This document shows, one piece after another, positions 8,945 through 17,121 of a stretch of DNA of 64,000 bases (its first letter is position 1; every line of letters starts with the position of its first letter). Location: positions 4,466,001-4,530,000 of the forward strand of contig NZ_CP031555.1 in NCBI RefSeq assembly GCF_003403095.1. Direction: 5' to 3'. The notes under the pieces are model-generated. The model ran no database searches and was not told where the DNA came from. It saw only the letters and a list, made by a program, of their open reading frames with translations. The translations under genes were made by a program, and so were the position numbers. Source of the DNA: Thalassospira indica (GTDB taxonomy: Bacteria; Pseudomonadota; Alphaproteobacteria; Rhodospirillales; Thalassospiraceae).

Positions 8945-9176
8945 CTCCGCTACGCAAGCGGGCAGCCCGGGTCGGATCGGGAAAGCACAACCCCCATCGA
9001 CGGCCGACCTGATCCATCAGATCAACCCTCTCCGGGGGTTCTCCTGCGAGCTTCGCGTAATCATGCTGATATTCGGGATTGCGGCGCAGGCATTCCCAGC
9101 CGAGGTCCGGCGCGGCCAGATTATCGAGATAGTCGTAGGCGGCCTGGTCACGCCAATTCGAGCGATCAGGTTGCAT
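8868..9176 (-). CDS. DUF6499 domain, 5' part of a probably frameshifted gene
   Basis: The ORF is 102 residues but only about the first 62 look like the family: SNWRDQAAYDYLDNL, WECLRRNPEYQHDY, then RRWGLCFP. After that the reading becomes arginine-rich and unlike the family, while the frame one base over gives the expected continuation into the DUF2285 gene. I read the pair as one regulator gene broken by a single-base insertion in about 8980-8995, or as a sequencing error or frameshift site. Role: probable DNA-binding regulator of the element. Confidence 0.7.
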   Translation of the reverse strand: MQPDRSNWRDQAAYDYLDNLAAPDLGWECLRRNPEYQHDYAKLAGEPPERVDLMDQVGRRWGLCFPDPTRAARLRSGGVLVSGGRHECRGARCRPRGTWRRG

Positions 9177-9282
9177 GGCATCGCTTCTCCCCTAGGTTGA
9201 TCATGAGAAAGGATTCCAAGAGATCAATCACTTGGGAAGCCCGCTACAAGGCATCAGGTGATGCGCACGGCGCATCACCTCC

Positions 9283-9558
9283 TCAGCCGGTTCGCCCCGC
9301 CGCCAACTGCCGATAGCCCTCGGAACTCAACCAGCGCGCGCGTTCAAGATGGGCGTCGTGGACCAGGCGCGCCCGCTCCGGCTCTTTCTGCGTATCGAGG
9401 CCCAAGATGATCTGCGCCGCTTCCTGCCAGCTCGCGCCCTCGTCTGCAGCATCGAGCAAACGCATATACTGCGCCATGTGGCGACGGTCATACTCCGTGA
9501 CCACGCCCCCCTGCGGCGGCACACCCTGCAAGCTGCTGATCGTCACGCGCATCCCCAC
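9283..9558 (-). CDS. Conserved small ICE protein, function unknown
   Basis: About 91 residues, or 89 if the second methionine is used. The TEYDRRHMAQYMRLLDAADEG and WQEAAQIILGL segments are predicted helical and resemble a small protein found beside DUF2285 regulators in alphaproteobacterial elements. No catalytic residues or membrane helices are seen. It lies in the regulatory block between the DUF6499 gene and the XRE regulator, on the same strand. Confidence 0.7.
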   Translation of the reverse strand: MGMRVTISSLQGVPPQGGVVTEYDRRHMAQYMRLLDAADEGASWQEAAQIILGLDTQKEPERARLVHDAHLERARWLSSEGYRQLAAGRTG

Positions 9559-9651
9559 GGCGTTTGCTGCACAAACCTAACACAGCCAGTCGACAGTTTT
9601 GTGAGCACGGCGTTAGCGCAATTCGGCTCCCTGCAAAACCCGCCGGAAAGG

Positions 9652-9900
9652 TCAGGCCTTTGAGGCGGCCTTCGCCTGAACATGCATCACTCCAATCCCC
9701 TGGTCGGAATTCAGGAGCAGAATGCCATTCGCCTCGAAAGCCCGTCGGACCTGATCGCGCGTGGTCTCATAGACCTCGAGCCCGCTTTCGGATTCGAGGC
9801 GCTTGAGCGCGGTCAAAGATACCCGGGCCTCATCCGCAAGCTGCTCCTGTGTCCAGCCAAGAAGCGCCCGCGCGGCCCGTGATTGTCGGGCGGTGATCAT
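9652..9900 (-). CDS. XRE-family HTH transcriptional regulator
   Basis: About 82 residues from MITARQSRAARALLGW. The helix-turn-helix is clear (WTQEQLADEARVSLTALKRLE). The C-terminal half (TRDQVRRAFEANGILLL) is the usual tail of this small family. I take the start at 9900, not the in-frame one 30 bp upstream, because family members begin MITARQ. A palindrome 43 bp upstream of this start (9943-9957) is a likely operator, suggesting autoregulation. Confidence 0.88.
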   Translation of the reverse strand: MITARQSRAARALLGWTQEQLADEARVSLTALKRLESESGLEVYETTRDQVRRAFEANGILLLNSDQGIGVMHVQAKAASKA

Positions 9901-9942
9901 GCAGATCACCTCCCATCCGGCCCGGCGCAAACGCCAGAACTA

Positions 9943-9957
9943 CGACTATTATAGTCG
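9943..9957. promoter_or_regulatory. Palindromic operator upstream of the XRE gene
   Basis: CGACTAT-T-ATAGTCG is a perfect 7-bp inverted repeat around one central base, in the promoter region of the XRE regulator. Spacing and size suit a dimeric HTH repressor. Binding is inferred. Confidence 0.6.
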
Positions 9958-10094
9958 CATAATGAAAATTCGCCACTAAAATTCTGACGTGTTTACATCG
10001 CGGTTCCGCTTTGGCCTTGCAAATTTCGGGAACTGATTCGGTTGCCCGGCTTGGCGGTCGGCCCCGGCCTTTCGACCGGGGCCTCGCGACGGCG

Positions 10095-10418
10095 TTATTC
10101 GCCGCGGCGACCGTTGGGGCGGGACCAGATCAGAGCGTAGCTCTCGCCGTCCTCGTCGTCGAAGAGGTTGGCGTAGATCGGGGCGGTGAAGCTCGGATCG
10201 TCCAGCTTGAGGCCCAGATAGTCGCGGCCCTCATTGGACCGCTTGGACCAGGCGGCACCGATCTCGGCGCGGCCGACCAGGACCCGGTGGCTGGGGGCGT
10301 TCTCGCCGGTGGCGCGGGTGTCGGGAACGATGCGCACGCCCTGGACCTGGACGCTGAGGGTGACGATTTCGCCGGTGAATTCGTTGCCGGCCTTCTTGAA
10401 GGTGCCGATGGTTGCCAT
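10095..10418 (-). CDS. DUF736 family protein, copy 2
   Basis: About 107 residues beginning MATIGTFKKAGNEFTGEIVTL, the textbook opening of DUF736, with GAAWSKRSNEGRDYLGLKLDDPSF in the middle. The start at 10418 is the family start; the open frame extends further upstream but without family resemblance. It is presumably a small cytoplasmic protein of unknown role. It lies at the edge of the first cargo region, and a short plus-strand remnant resembling the same N-terminus is found near 10716-10764. Confidence 0.9.
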   Translation of the reverse strand: MATIGTFKKAGNEFTGEIVTLSVQVQGVRIVPDTRATGENAPSHRVLVGRAEIGAAWSKRSNEGRDYLGLKLDDPSFTAPIYANLFDDEDGESYALIWSRPNGRRGE

Positions 10419-11188
10419 TTTAAGTCTCCGTTTTCCGTTTCCGGGTCCGCACCATTGCGGCCCGATGGCGATCGACAGGCCGGAGACGACCGACGGCGCA
10501 CCCCCGGCGTGCCGGGGGCCGGACAGCAAAGGCAGAACTTTCTTGTTCCGCGCGGAATGGCGGCTCTGCCGTCAGGGGAAGAAAGCTATGGCGGCGCTGT
10601 TGCGCCAAGCCGGTCGAGGCGTAGCCGATCTTCGGCCAGATCAGGCCATTGAAAGGGCCGTATGGAGCGGACATGGGACGAGCAAGGAACGGAGACGATG
10701 GCAACGGCGGATGCTCATCAGCCTGACCGGCAACGAATTCACCGGCGGATTTGCTTACCCGTGACAGGCCATGCGCATCACGCTCCAGGCGCCCCGCCCA
10801 ACGTAACGCCCCCGATCACAGGTGCGATTTGCCGCTCGAACGGTCCATCGCCTCCACTGCACGACCACGTCCTCGATGCCTGCCTCGTGCCGATCCGCAT
10901 ACCGCCCAAAACCAGCATTCGAATGACCGGGATGCTGCGTTGCCACATTTGTCCAAACGTTCTTGCGATGAGTGGCGCAGTGAAACGCGCGTGATGGATG
11001 CCATAATGCCACGGGTGCTACAGAAATCATAAGACCAAGGGTGGTCCAGCTCACCACGGACCTCGGGAGTTCAACCGGGTCGAACTGGGCAATTGAAAGT
11101 GCGATGGCTACTAGCTGGTCAAATGATCAATGATCGTTCAGGTTGGAACAAGTGACTTTTCGAACAGGCATAAGAGGGCCGTCAAACC
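10419..11188. other. 770-bp region without a convincing intact gene
   Basis: This separates the backbone DUF736 gene from the plus-strand cargo cluster. Near its middle a plus-strand reading ends ...LTGNEFTGGFAYP (about 10716-10764), which looks like a decayed DUF736 N-terminus. Longer ORFs here are rich in arginine, serine and proline and look like shadow frames. The last 100 bp are less GC-rich and should contain the DUF3800 promoter. I see no RNA gene or terminator. Confidence 0.5.
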
Positions 11189-12337
11189 ATGGGACAGACA
11201 GAAGCCTTCATCGACCGTGCCCATTCTGCGCCCTTGGCATACTATATCGATGAAAGCGGAAATACTGGCGACCTGACCAAGGCAGGGGGCGAAACCTATG
11301 GCTTTGAGCAGCGTATGTTCACGCTTGCCGCTGTGGGCTGCGAGCTCGACGATGCGTTCATGGAGAGGTTCAATGTCCTCAGGACAGCGCATCGCATGCA
11401 ATCTCCAGAAGTAAAATCTCGACAAGCCTATGAACGGCCACAATTCGTCTCCGACCTTCTCGATCTGCTCGAGGAGCGCGGTTGCCCGATCTTCATCGAG
11501 GCCGTTGACAAACACTATTTCGTTATCGCGAATATCATAGATCGGATCGTCGTTCCCTATCTCGGGGCATGCGACGTCCAGCCGCGCTCGCTATGGATAA
11601 AGGGGGTAATGGCGGATCATATGGCGATTTATGGGCCGCCTGAGTTAGCCCAGGCCTTCGTCGCTTGCTGCCAGAGCCGTGACTACGCCGAGGTCCGCGA
11701 CTTCTACAAGCAGATCATCCGGTGGGCTGAGACAAGCCGGCTTCCAACTGAAGGGGTTGCCGATGCTTTCGTCCGCTTTACCCGTGACAGCCTCAAGGAT
11801 TTTCGAAAGCTTCCGAAGGCAAAGGCGGTGGAGAATGCACTGCCAATCCCGGACACCTCACCAAAGGGCAAGCTTCTATGGGTCTTGCCAAATCTGACAT
11901 CCTTCACCCACGTTTATGCCCGGATCAACCGCTTCCTAGAAAAGCAGGTCTCGGGCGTGACGCTCTTCCATGACGAGCAGCTTCAGTTCGGAGACGTCTT
12001 GCGCCAGAATAAGGGGGTGATGGAGAGTTTCAACGCTCTAAACATGCAGCTGCCGCTAAAGACGGCGGATTTCGAGTTCTCAGCATCAGCGGAGCTGGAG
12101 TTCGTTTGCTCTCACGACAGCATCGGCATTCAGATTGCCGATGTCCTCGCTGGCTTTGTTTCTAGATACATCCAGCAGGCTGTCTGGGGTGGAATAGAGA
12201 TGGATGCTAACAGAATGGCCATATTTAACAGAATTGTAGATACCGGTGAGCGCGAGCGAGGTACAGGGATGAACATCGTAGCCCCCGAAAGTCTGCTCCG
12301 TTTTCTCGGCATTTCGCCACGAGCAAATTATATATAA
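11189..12337 (+). CDS. DUF3800 protein (RNase H-like fold), cargo cluster gene 1
   Basis: About 382 residues. The N-terminal YYIDESGNTG strand and the C-terminal SIGIQIADVLAGFVSRY segment are the two acidic signature regions of DUF3800, a family with an RNase H-like fold often found in phage-defence loci. The middle third is unlike shorter members and may be an insertion. Nuclease activity is a fold-based expectation. The gene lies 68 bp upstream of the radical-SAM gene on the same strand and may share its operon. Confidence 0.82.
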   Translation: MGQTEAFIDRAHSAPLAYYIDESGNTGDLTKAGGETYGFEQRMFTLAAVGCELDDAFMERFNVLRTAHRMQSPEVKSRQAYERPQFVSDLLDLLEERGCPIFIEAVDKHYFVIANIIDRIVVPYLGACDVQPRSLWIKGVMADHMAIYGPPELAQAFVACCQSRDYAEVRDFYKQIIRWAETSRLPTEGVADAFVRFTRDSLKDFRKLPKAKAVENALPIPDTSPKGKLLWVLPNLTSFTHVYARINRFLEKQVSGVTLFHDEQLQFGDVLRQNKGVMESFNALNMQLPLKTADFEFSASAELEFVCSHDSIGIQIADVLAGFVSRYIQQAVWGGIEMDANRMAIFNRIVDTGERERGTGMNIVAPESLLRFLGISPRANYI

Positions 12338-12405
12338 CCGTCATTACGGAATAGAAATGTCCGCCCTTCTGGCGAAAAGGACACGGGATTGAGGAGGAAG
12401 TTGCA

Positions 12406-13542
12406 ATGGAAGCGGTTGGCGATCTGGAGCGGGAAAGGCATCTTAGAAAAGCACCCAGGAATCTACCCGCCTCCCTTCGCAATGTCGTAGAATACCGAAA
12501 GTCCGGCCTCAGTCTGAACCACGTTGTCGGGTGCCCGCTCGATTGCGGCTACTGCGTACGGCATATGTTCGACAACTTCGAGATGAAGCGGCCCCACCTC
12601 GTGGTGGATGATGAAGAGGCTGTAAGCGCGTTGATCTCGCATTGGGCATTTGTTCCTCATGTCACCCCCGTCCAAATATTCAATCGCGCGACTGACCCCT
12701 TTCTGCCTCTCGTGAAGCAGCACATGCTGCACACTCTCGAACTGCTAGATGGGCATGGGTTTGGAAATCACGTGCTAGTAATCACCCGCTGGAAGGTCAC
12801 GCCTGAGGATGCCGAGCGCCTTGAGCGCCTACGTCATCTCAAGGTCACGGTTCTGGTGACTTGGTCTGGCATTGCGGACCCTCGTCTCGAACCGGTCGAT
12901 AGCGTAATCGCGGAAAGGTCGCTTGAGGTACTTTGTAAGCATGCCAGCCGTACAAAGAGGATCCTCTACTGGCGCCCTATAATAGCCGGTGTGAACGACA
13001 CCGATGAATGTATCGCCAGGGCTAGTGCGCTGTCGCGCTTCGCAGACGCCACCGTCTTCACTGGCCTGTTTCATCGGGAGCAAATCCGCGCACACTTTCG
13101 CTCCGCAGGTGTCGAAGATATCTATCATGACGTGCCTAGGCGCAAGATCCTCCCGCGCGAGGTCGAGCAACACATCCTGCGTCGATACTTTGGCGCTCCG
13201 ATTTTCCGCAAGACCTCTTGTGGTATCGCCTACGCGCACGGCGAAGCCGATTACAACGGTCATTATGGCATCCGGGAAATATGCGACATCTGCCCGCCGG
13301 ACCAGATCAGGATCTGCGCGGCGGGGCATCGGAGGCCCTCACCCAACCGGCTGTCATCGCTCGTCCAGATGGTCGGTCTGGACCCTGGACGGATTGAAGT
13401 ATCTGAAGGAAAGGTGATTGTTGAGGGCAGCACCGAGCAGCAGCGCTATTTCATCCAGCATTCCTTAGGGTTCCAGGTACATGATCGTACGCAGCCGCAT
13501 CTGCCTGAGCGACACGGCCGCGCCGAGGAGGGCTGGAATTGA
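12406..13542 (+). CDS. Radical-SAM-like Fe-S protein, cargo cluster gene 2
   Basis: About 378 residues. The motif CPLDCGYC gives C43-x3-C47-x2-C50, the site of the 4Fe-4S cluster that cleaves S-adenosylmethionine. The region NRATDPFLP and the following helices and strands resemble the partial TIM barrel of spore-photoproduct-lyase-like radical-SAM proteins. A second cysteine group near the C-terminus (C272, C293, C296, C304) could bind an auxiliary cluster. A strong GAGGAGG-type ribosome binding site precedes the ATG. The stop overlaps the exonuclease start. Substrate unknown. Confidence 0.85.
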   Translation: MEAVGDLERERHLRKAPRNLPASLRNVVEYRKSGLSLNHVVGCPLDCGYCVRHMFDNFEMKRPHLVVDDEEAVSALISHWAFVPHVTPVQIFNRATDPFLPLVKQHMLHTLELLDGHGFGNHVLVITRWKVTPEDAERLERLRHLKVTVLVTWSGIADPRLEPVDSVIAERSLEVLCKHASRTKRILYWRPIIAGVNDTDECIARASALSRFADATVFTGLFHREQIRAHFRSAGVEDIYHDVPRRKILPREVEQHILRRYFGAPIFRKTSCGIAYAHGEADYNGHYGIREICDICPPDQIRICAAGHRRPSPNRLSSLVQMVGLDPGRIEVSEGKVIVEGSTEQQRYFIQHSLGFQVHDRTQPHLPERHGRAEEGWN

Positions 13543-14120
13543 ACGAGATAATGTGGGCTGTCGATGTAGAGGGCAGCGGAAAATCTCCCCCTGAGATCGT
13601 CGAGTTGGCGATCGCCGAGATGAAGGGGCTGACCCTGACCGGGCGCCGCAAGCATTGGCGCTTCAAGCCGAAGAAGGGCATCTCCCCGATGGCATCCCAC
13701 ATCCATGGCATCTGGGATGAGGACGTGGTCGATGCGCCCGATATCGAGGATGTGGCCGATGACGTCCTAATGTGGCTGGAGGACAAGGCCATCGTCGGTC
13801 ATAATGTCAAAGTCGAGGTAGACATCCTCAGCCAGGCACTTGAAGGGTGGGAACCCACAGCGGCCTATGACACGTTAAAGATCGCGCGGCGCCTACTCCC
13901 CGCAGAGGAGAAGCACGGGCTGGAGTACCTCGGATCCAAGCTGGGCCTGAGCCCACGGGCTGAGAAAATCACCGGCGGGAACAGCCATTCTGCTCCCTTT
14001 GATGCGGTGTTGTCAGCTATCCTTCTGGACCACATGCTGCGTGACCGGACAGAGGAAGACCAGCGCGCGATTCTTGCCGGTGCGGACATTCTCGACAGCG
14101 CCCAGGGCTCGTTTCTATGA
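13539..14120 (+). CDS. DEDDh 3'-5' exonuclease, cargo cluster gene 3
   Basis: About 193 residues with the DnaQ/RNase T exonuclease signature: D9 and E11 in AVDVEG, GHNVKVEVD with D95, and H150/D155 in HSAPFDAVLSA. All four metal ligands and the catalytic histidine are present. I take the TTG at 13539 as start because cgaggaggg lies 6 bp upstream and the codon overlaps the previous stop (TTGA); an ATG at 13551 is the alternative but leaves only two residues before the motif. Substrate (RNA, DNA or oligonucleotide) cannot be told from sequence. Confidence 0.87.
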   Translation: MNEIMWAVDVEGSGKSPPEIVELAIAEMKGLTLTGRRKHWRFKPKKGISPMASHIHGIWDEDVVDAPDIEDVADDVLMWLEDKAIVGHNVKVEVDILSQALEGWEPTAAYDTLKIARRLLPAEEKHGLEYLGSKLGLSPRAEKITGGNSHSAPFDAVLSAILLDHMLRDRTEEDQRAILAGADILDSAQGSFL

Positions 14121-14704
14121 GACGCTCACCATTCCGCATTGCGGTCGCAGGAACGCATTCCACCGGCAAGACGACCTTCCTCACACGGCTGAAGGAGCTG
14201 TTTGAGCAGCGCGGGCTTGCCGTGGTCTACGTCCACGACAGCGCGGCCAATGCCAAGCAGAAAGGCTTCCCGATCCTTACGGACCACACCTTTGAAAGCA
14301 CGGCCTGGCTGATTGCGAGGGCCATCGAGCTGGAAACCGAGGCCACCATCTCGGCAGACGTCATCCTCGTGGACCGTCCTGTGACGGACGCTCTCGGATA
14401 CCTTCAGGCTGCGCTCCTGCACACCTCCAGGTCGATAGCACCGGCCCGCTTACAGGCACTGGAGAGGATCTGCGAGGCTTGGGCGCCCGAATACGACCTC
14501 GCTTTCGTTACGGTACTTGATCCATCCGTCGAACTCGGTGAGGGGCGAGACGGGGATGTGCTTTTTCGCGTGAGGGCCGCCGAGGAGGTGGCCCGAGTGG
14601 TCGATAGGTTCATGCCCGACCGCCACCTTCTTCGCTATGGCGGCGCGGACGCAGCGTTGGCGCTCGCCATCGCAGCTTTCGACGACCAACACCGCGGTGT
14701 CTGA
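14117..14704 (+). CDS. P-loop NTPase/kinase (NadR/AAA_28-like), cargo cluster gene 4
   Basis: About 195 residues. Walker A is AGTHSTGKTT (about 11-20), of the single-domain kinase type seen in NadR and related nucleoside or nicotinamide-riboside kinases. ADVILVDRPVTDALGY carries the DRP-type acidic motif. It is short and single-domain, so it is more likely a small-molecule or nucleic-acid-end kinase than an AAA+ machine. The start overlaps the exonuclease stop (ATGA), which implies coupled translation. Confidence 0.82.
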   Translation: MRRSPFRIAVAGTHSTGKTTFLTRLKELFEQRGLAVVYVHDSAANAKQKGFPILTDHTFESTAWLIARAIELETEATISADVILVDRPVTDALGYLQAALLHTSRSIAPARLQALERICEAWAPEYDLAFVTVLDPSVELGEGRDGDVLFRVRAAEEVARVVDRFMPDRHLLRYGGADAALALAIAAFDDQHRGV

Positions 14705-14706
14705 AT

Positions 14707-15651
14707 ATGGCTCGCGAGCATAATGATCCTGCTAGGATCGCTGAAGACCGGGCGATCGCACTCGCGGGAAAGCGCCGCCTAGGCCTCGGCTGCATGGCGC
14801 TGACCGGGATTTATGGAGCCGTTGACCGTGAGCAAGCCGTCGCGACGATCACCGCGGCCCTAGATAACGGTGTCACGCTTTTTGACACAGCACCGCTGTA
14901 TGGCAACGGCGCGAACGAAAAGTTGTTGGGCGAAGTGCTCTGCGGCCTCCCCACTACGACCATCGTCACCAAGTTCGGCCTCTATTCCGATGCTGGGGGT
15001 AGTTTATATCGCGATAGTCGGCCCGAAGCGATCAGGCAGTCTGTCGAGGCCTCATTGAGGCGCCTAAAGCGTGATCGTATCGACCTTCTACTCCAGCATC
15101 GTAGCGATCCCGATACGCCGGACGACGTAGTTCAGGCCTGCATCGAGGATCTGATCTCCGCAGGCAAGGTCGGCGAGTTCGGGCTCTCCAGCGTTTCTGC
15201 CGATCAAATCGCAGGGCGACCGATGGAACACACCCTTAGCGCTGTGCAAAACGAGCTGTCCTTGGTGACCGGCCAGAAGATCGAGGAAGTCGCTGCCACC
15301 ACGGCGCGGGGGGCCTGCTTCATGGCCTTCTCCCCATTAGGGAGAGGTTTCCTAACAGGTTCAGAACCTTCAGAGCCAGATGATCTCAGGACATCAATGT
15401 TGGCTTTTGCGCAGCGCTCTACAAGCGGGCATCCGCATCGCGATGGTTCTGGTAACGAAATGGAGTTTAGGGAGTTGGTTTCCGCGCCCCAGGCGTTGGC
15501 ATGGGTTTTGGCTCAGGGTGCCAACGTCGTTGCGATTCCCGGCTGTCGGTCCCCAAGCCAAGTTTCCGTGATTTTTGACGATCTCGATAGCCTTACCACG
15601 GTCCGTTTCCCTTTCATCCAAGACAAGATCGCTCAGAATACGTCAGACTGA
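14707..15651 (+). CDS. Aldo/keto reductase, cargo cluster gene 5
   Basis: About 314 residues with the full catalytic tetrad: D60 and Y65 in LFDTAPLYGNG, K89 in VTKFG and H131 in LLLQH. The C-terminal AIPGCRSPSQV segment is the NADPH phosphate-binding region. It should reduce a carbonyl or sugar-like substrate with NADPH. It starts 2 bp after the kinase stop, so it belongs to the same four-gene operon, which is odd company for a metabolic reductase and points to a common small-molecule or nucleotide substrate. Confidence 0.9.
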   Translation: MAREHNDPARIAEDRAIALAGKRRLGLGCMALTGIYGAVDREQAVATITAALDNGVTLFDTAPLYGNGANEKLLGEVLCGLPTTTIVTKFGLYSDAGGSLYRDSRPEAIRQSVEASLRRLKRDRIDLLLQHRSDPDTPDDVVQACIEDLISAGKVGEFGLSSVSADQIAGRPMEHTLSAVQNELSLVTGQKIEEVAATTARGACFMAFSPLGRGFLTGSEPSEPDDLRTSMLAFAQRSTSGHPHRDGSGNEMEFRELVSAPQALAWVLAQGANVVAIPGCRSPSQVSVIFDDLDSLTTVRFPFIQDKIAQNTSD

Positions 15652-15873
15652 AGGCACCCGATATACCCTGAGCTGAATCTCCTGCAGTTGGGGTCCTCTC
15701 CTTAGTGAATGAACGCATGATAGGTTCCCAAGAGCGGCCCCGGGGAATGGTGACGGCCAGCGCGGAAGAGCGGAGGTTGTGAGTGATGGCAACCCGATCG
15801 GGCTCCGTCAAACAGACAGGCTGGAGACTGCCCCAAACCTGTCGTTCCAGTGTGTTTCAAAGAAAGGCAGCGC

Positions 15874-16800
15874 TCACGCGCCGCCTTCCGCCAGGCGATA
15901 GACCGGGATGCCCATCTTGCGTGCCTTGTCGGCGAGGTTTTCCTGAATGCCGGTTCCGGGGAAGACGATAACCCCGATCGGCATGGTATCGAGCATCCGG
16001 TCGTTGCGCTTGAAGGGCGCGGCCTTAGCGTGTCTCGTCCAGTCGGGCTTGAAAGCGACCTGCGCGACCTTGCGGTTGTCGGCCCAAGTGGCCGCGATGC
16101 GTTCCGCCCCTTTCGGCGAACCTCCGTGCAGGAGCACCATGTCGGGGTGTTTGGCATGGACCTGATCGAGCCTGGCCCAGATCAGCCGGTGATCGGTGGT
16201 GTCGCCGCCCGAGAAGGCGATCTTCGGCCCGGCGGGTAGCAGCACCTCGTTGTCGGCCCTGCGCTTTGCGGCGATGAAGTCACGGCTGTCGATCATGGCC
16301 GAGGTCACCTGGCGATGGTTGACCCGTGATCCGGAGCGCGGCGACCAGGGCGTGCCGGTTGTGCGCAGGAAGAGGTCGGCGGCAGTGTCCCGGAAAGTCT
16401 CCATGCTGTCCCGGCGCTCGATCAGGTTTTGTCCTATGCCGACCAGGGTCTCCAACTGGACGGATTTCACCTCGCTTCCGTCCTGTTCGCGCTGAAGACG
16501 CTTCTGAGCCTGCTCGTTGTCGTCGAGTTTGCGTTCGATCCGCTCGACGGCGCGGTGGAAGGTGTTGACGGTGGACCACATGATCTCGTCTAGGTCGAAA
16601 TCGAGGCTGGTGTCGGCCATGGTGGAGATCAGAGCATCGAAGATGTCGGCAACTGCGCCCTGGATGGCGTTGTCCTCGGGCGTGATCCGGGGATCGGCCT
16701 CGCCCTCGGCGGGACGGTAGCCATAGAGTTCGAGCTCTTCGACGACATGGCCGGTGGGAGACGTGCTGTGATCGGGGTCGAATTCGTCATGGGCATACAT
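15874..16800 (-). CDS. DUF2493 (SLOG-superfamily) protein
   Basis: About 308 residues. The C-terminal third has IAFSGGDTTDHRLIWARLDQV, then LLHGGSPKGAERIAATWAD, then GVIVFPGTGI, the Rossmann-like nucleotide-binding pattern of DUF2493/YspA, part of the SLOG superfamily. The N-terminal two thirds are helical and charged with coiled-coil character (about residues 75-110). These are standard ICE backbone proteins of unknown role; SLOG proteins elsewhere sense or process nucleotide signals. The backbone orientation resumes here after the plus-strand cargo. Confidence 0.88.
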   Translation of the reverse strand: MYAHDEFDPDHSTSPTGHVVEELELYGYRPAEGEADPRITPEDNAIQGAVADIFDALISTMADTSLDFDLDEIMWSTVNTFHRAVERIERKLDDNEQAQKRLQREQDGSEVKSVQLETLVGIGQNLIERRDSMETFRDTAADLFLRTTGTPWSPRSGSRVNHRQVTSAMIDSRDFIAAKRRADNEVLLPAGPKIAFSGGDTTDHRLIWARLDQVHAKHPDMVLLHGGSPKGAERIAATWADNRKVAQVAFKPDWTRHAKAAPFKRNDRMLDTMPIGVIVFPGTGIQENLADKARKMGIPVYRLAEGGA

Positions 16801-17121
16801 GGGATGTGTCCTTCGGCTGGACCGCGACCGTCGCGGCCTTCATGGCGACGACAAGCCCACGGGCGCTCCGGCCTGGCAGTCCGAGCCCTTTGGCTCAGGA
16901 CCTTGATGGCAAAGCCCGGCTGATTTGCTTCGCGCTGTAAAGGCGGGCCTGCCCGCCGACGGAAATCAGTCGGGCGCCGCCATTGCTGGGCCGGAGCGTT
17001 TGTGGGCCGCTCGCCCTCTCAAGAAGGCCAAGGCGCGGCCCCCTTGCCGAGGTGCCGCAACCCCTTGCCCATGGCGGGATCGGTCATCTCCGAGCACGGC
17101 CCTCTCTGGATATTGTGCGCG
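16801..17121. other. 320-bp intergenic stretch
   Basis: This lies between the primase stop and the DUF2493 start on the minus strand. It contains GC-rich inverted repeats around 16946-16962 (gcgggcctgcccgc) and 16970-17005, and presumably the DUF2493 promoter and 5' leader. I see no ORF with family resemblance and no RNA gene. Confidence 0.45.

Noticed and set aside
10234..10764. 176-residue plus-strand ORF as a gene
   Set aside because: Most of it is the shadow of the DUF736 gene; only the final residues look like a gene relic.
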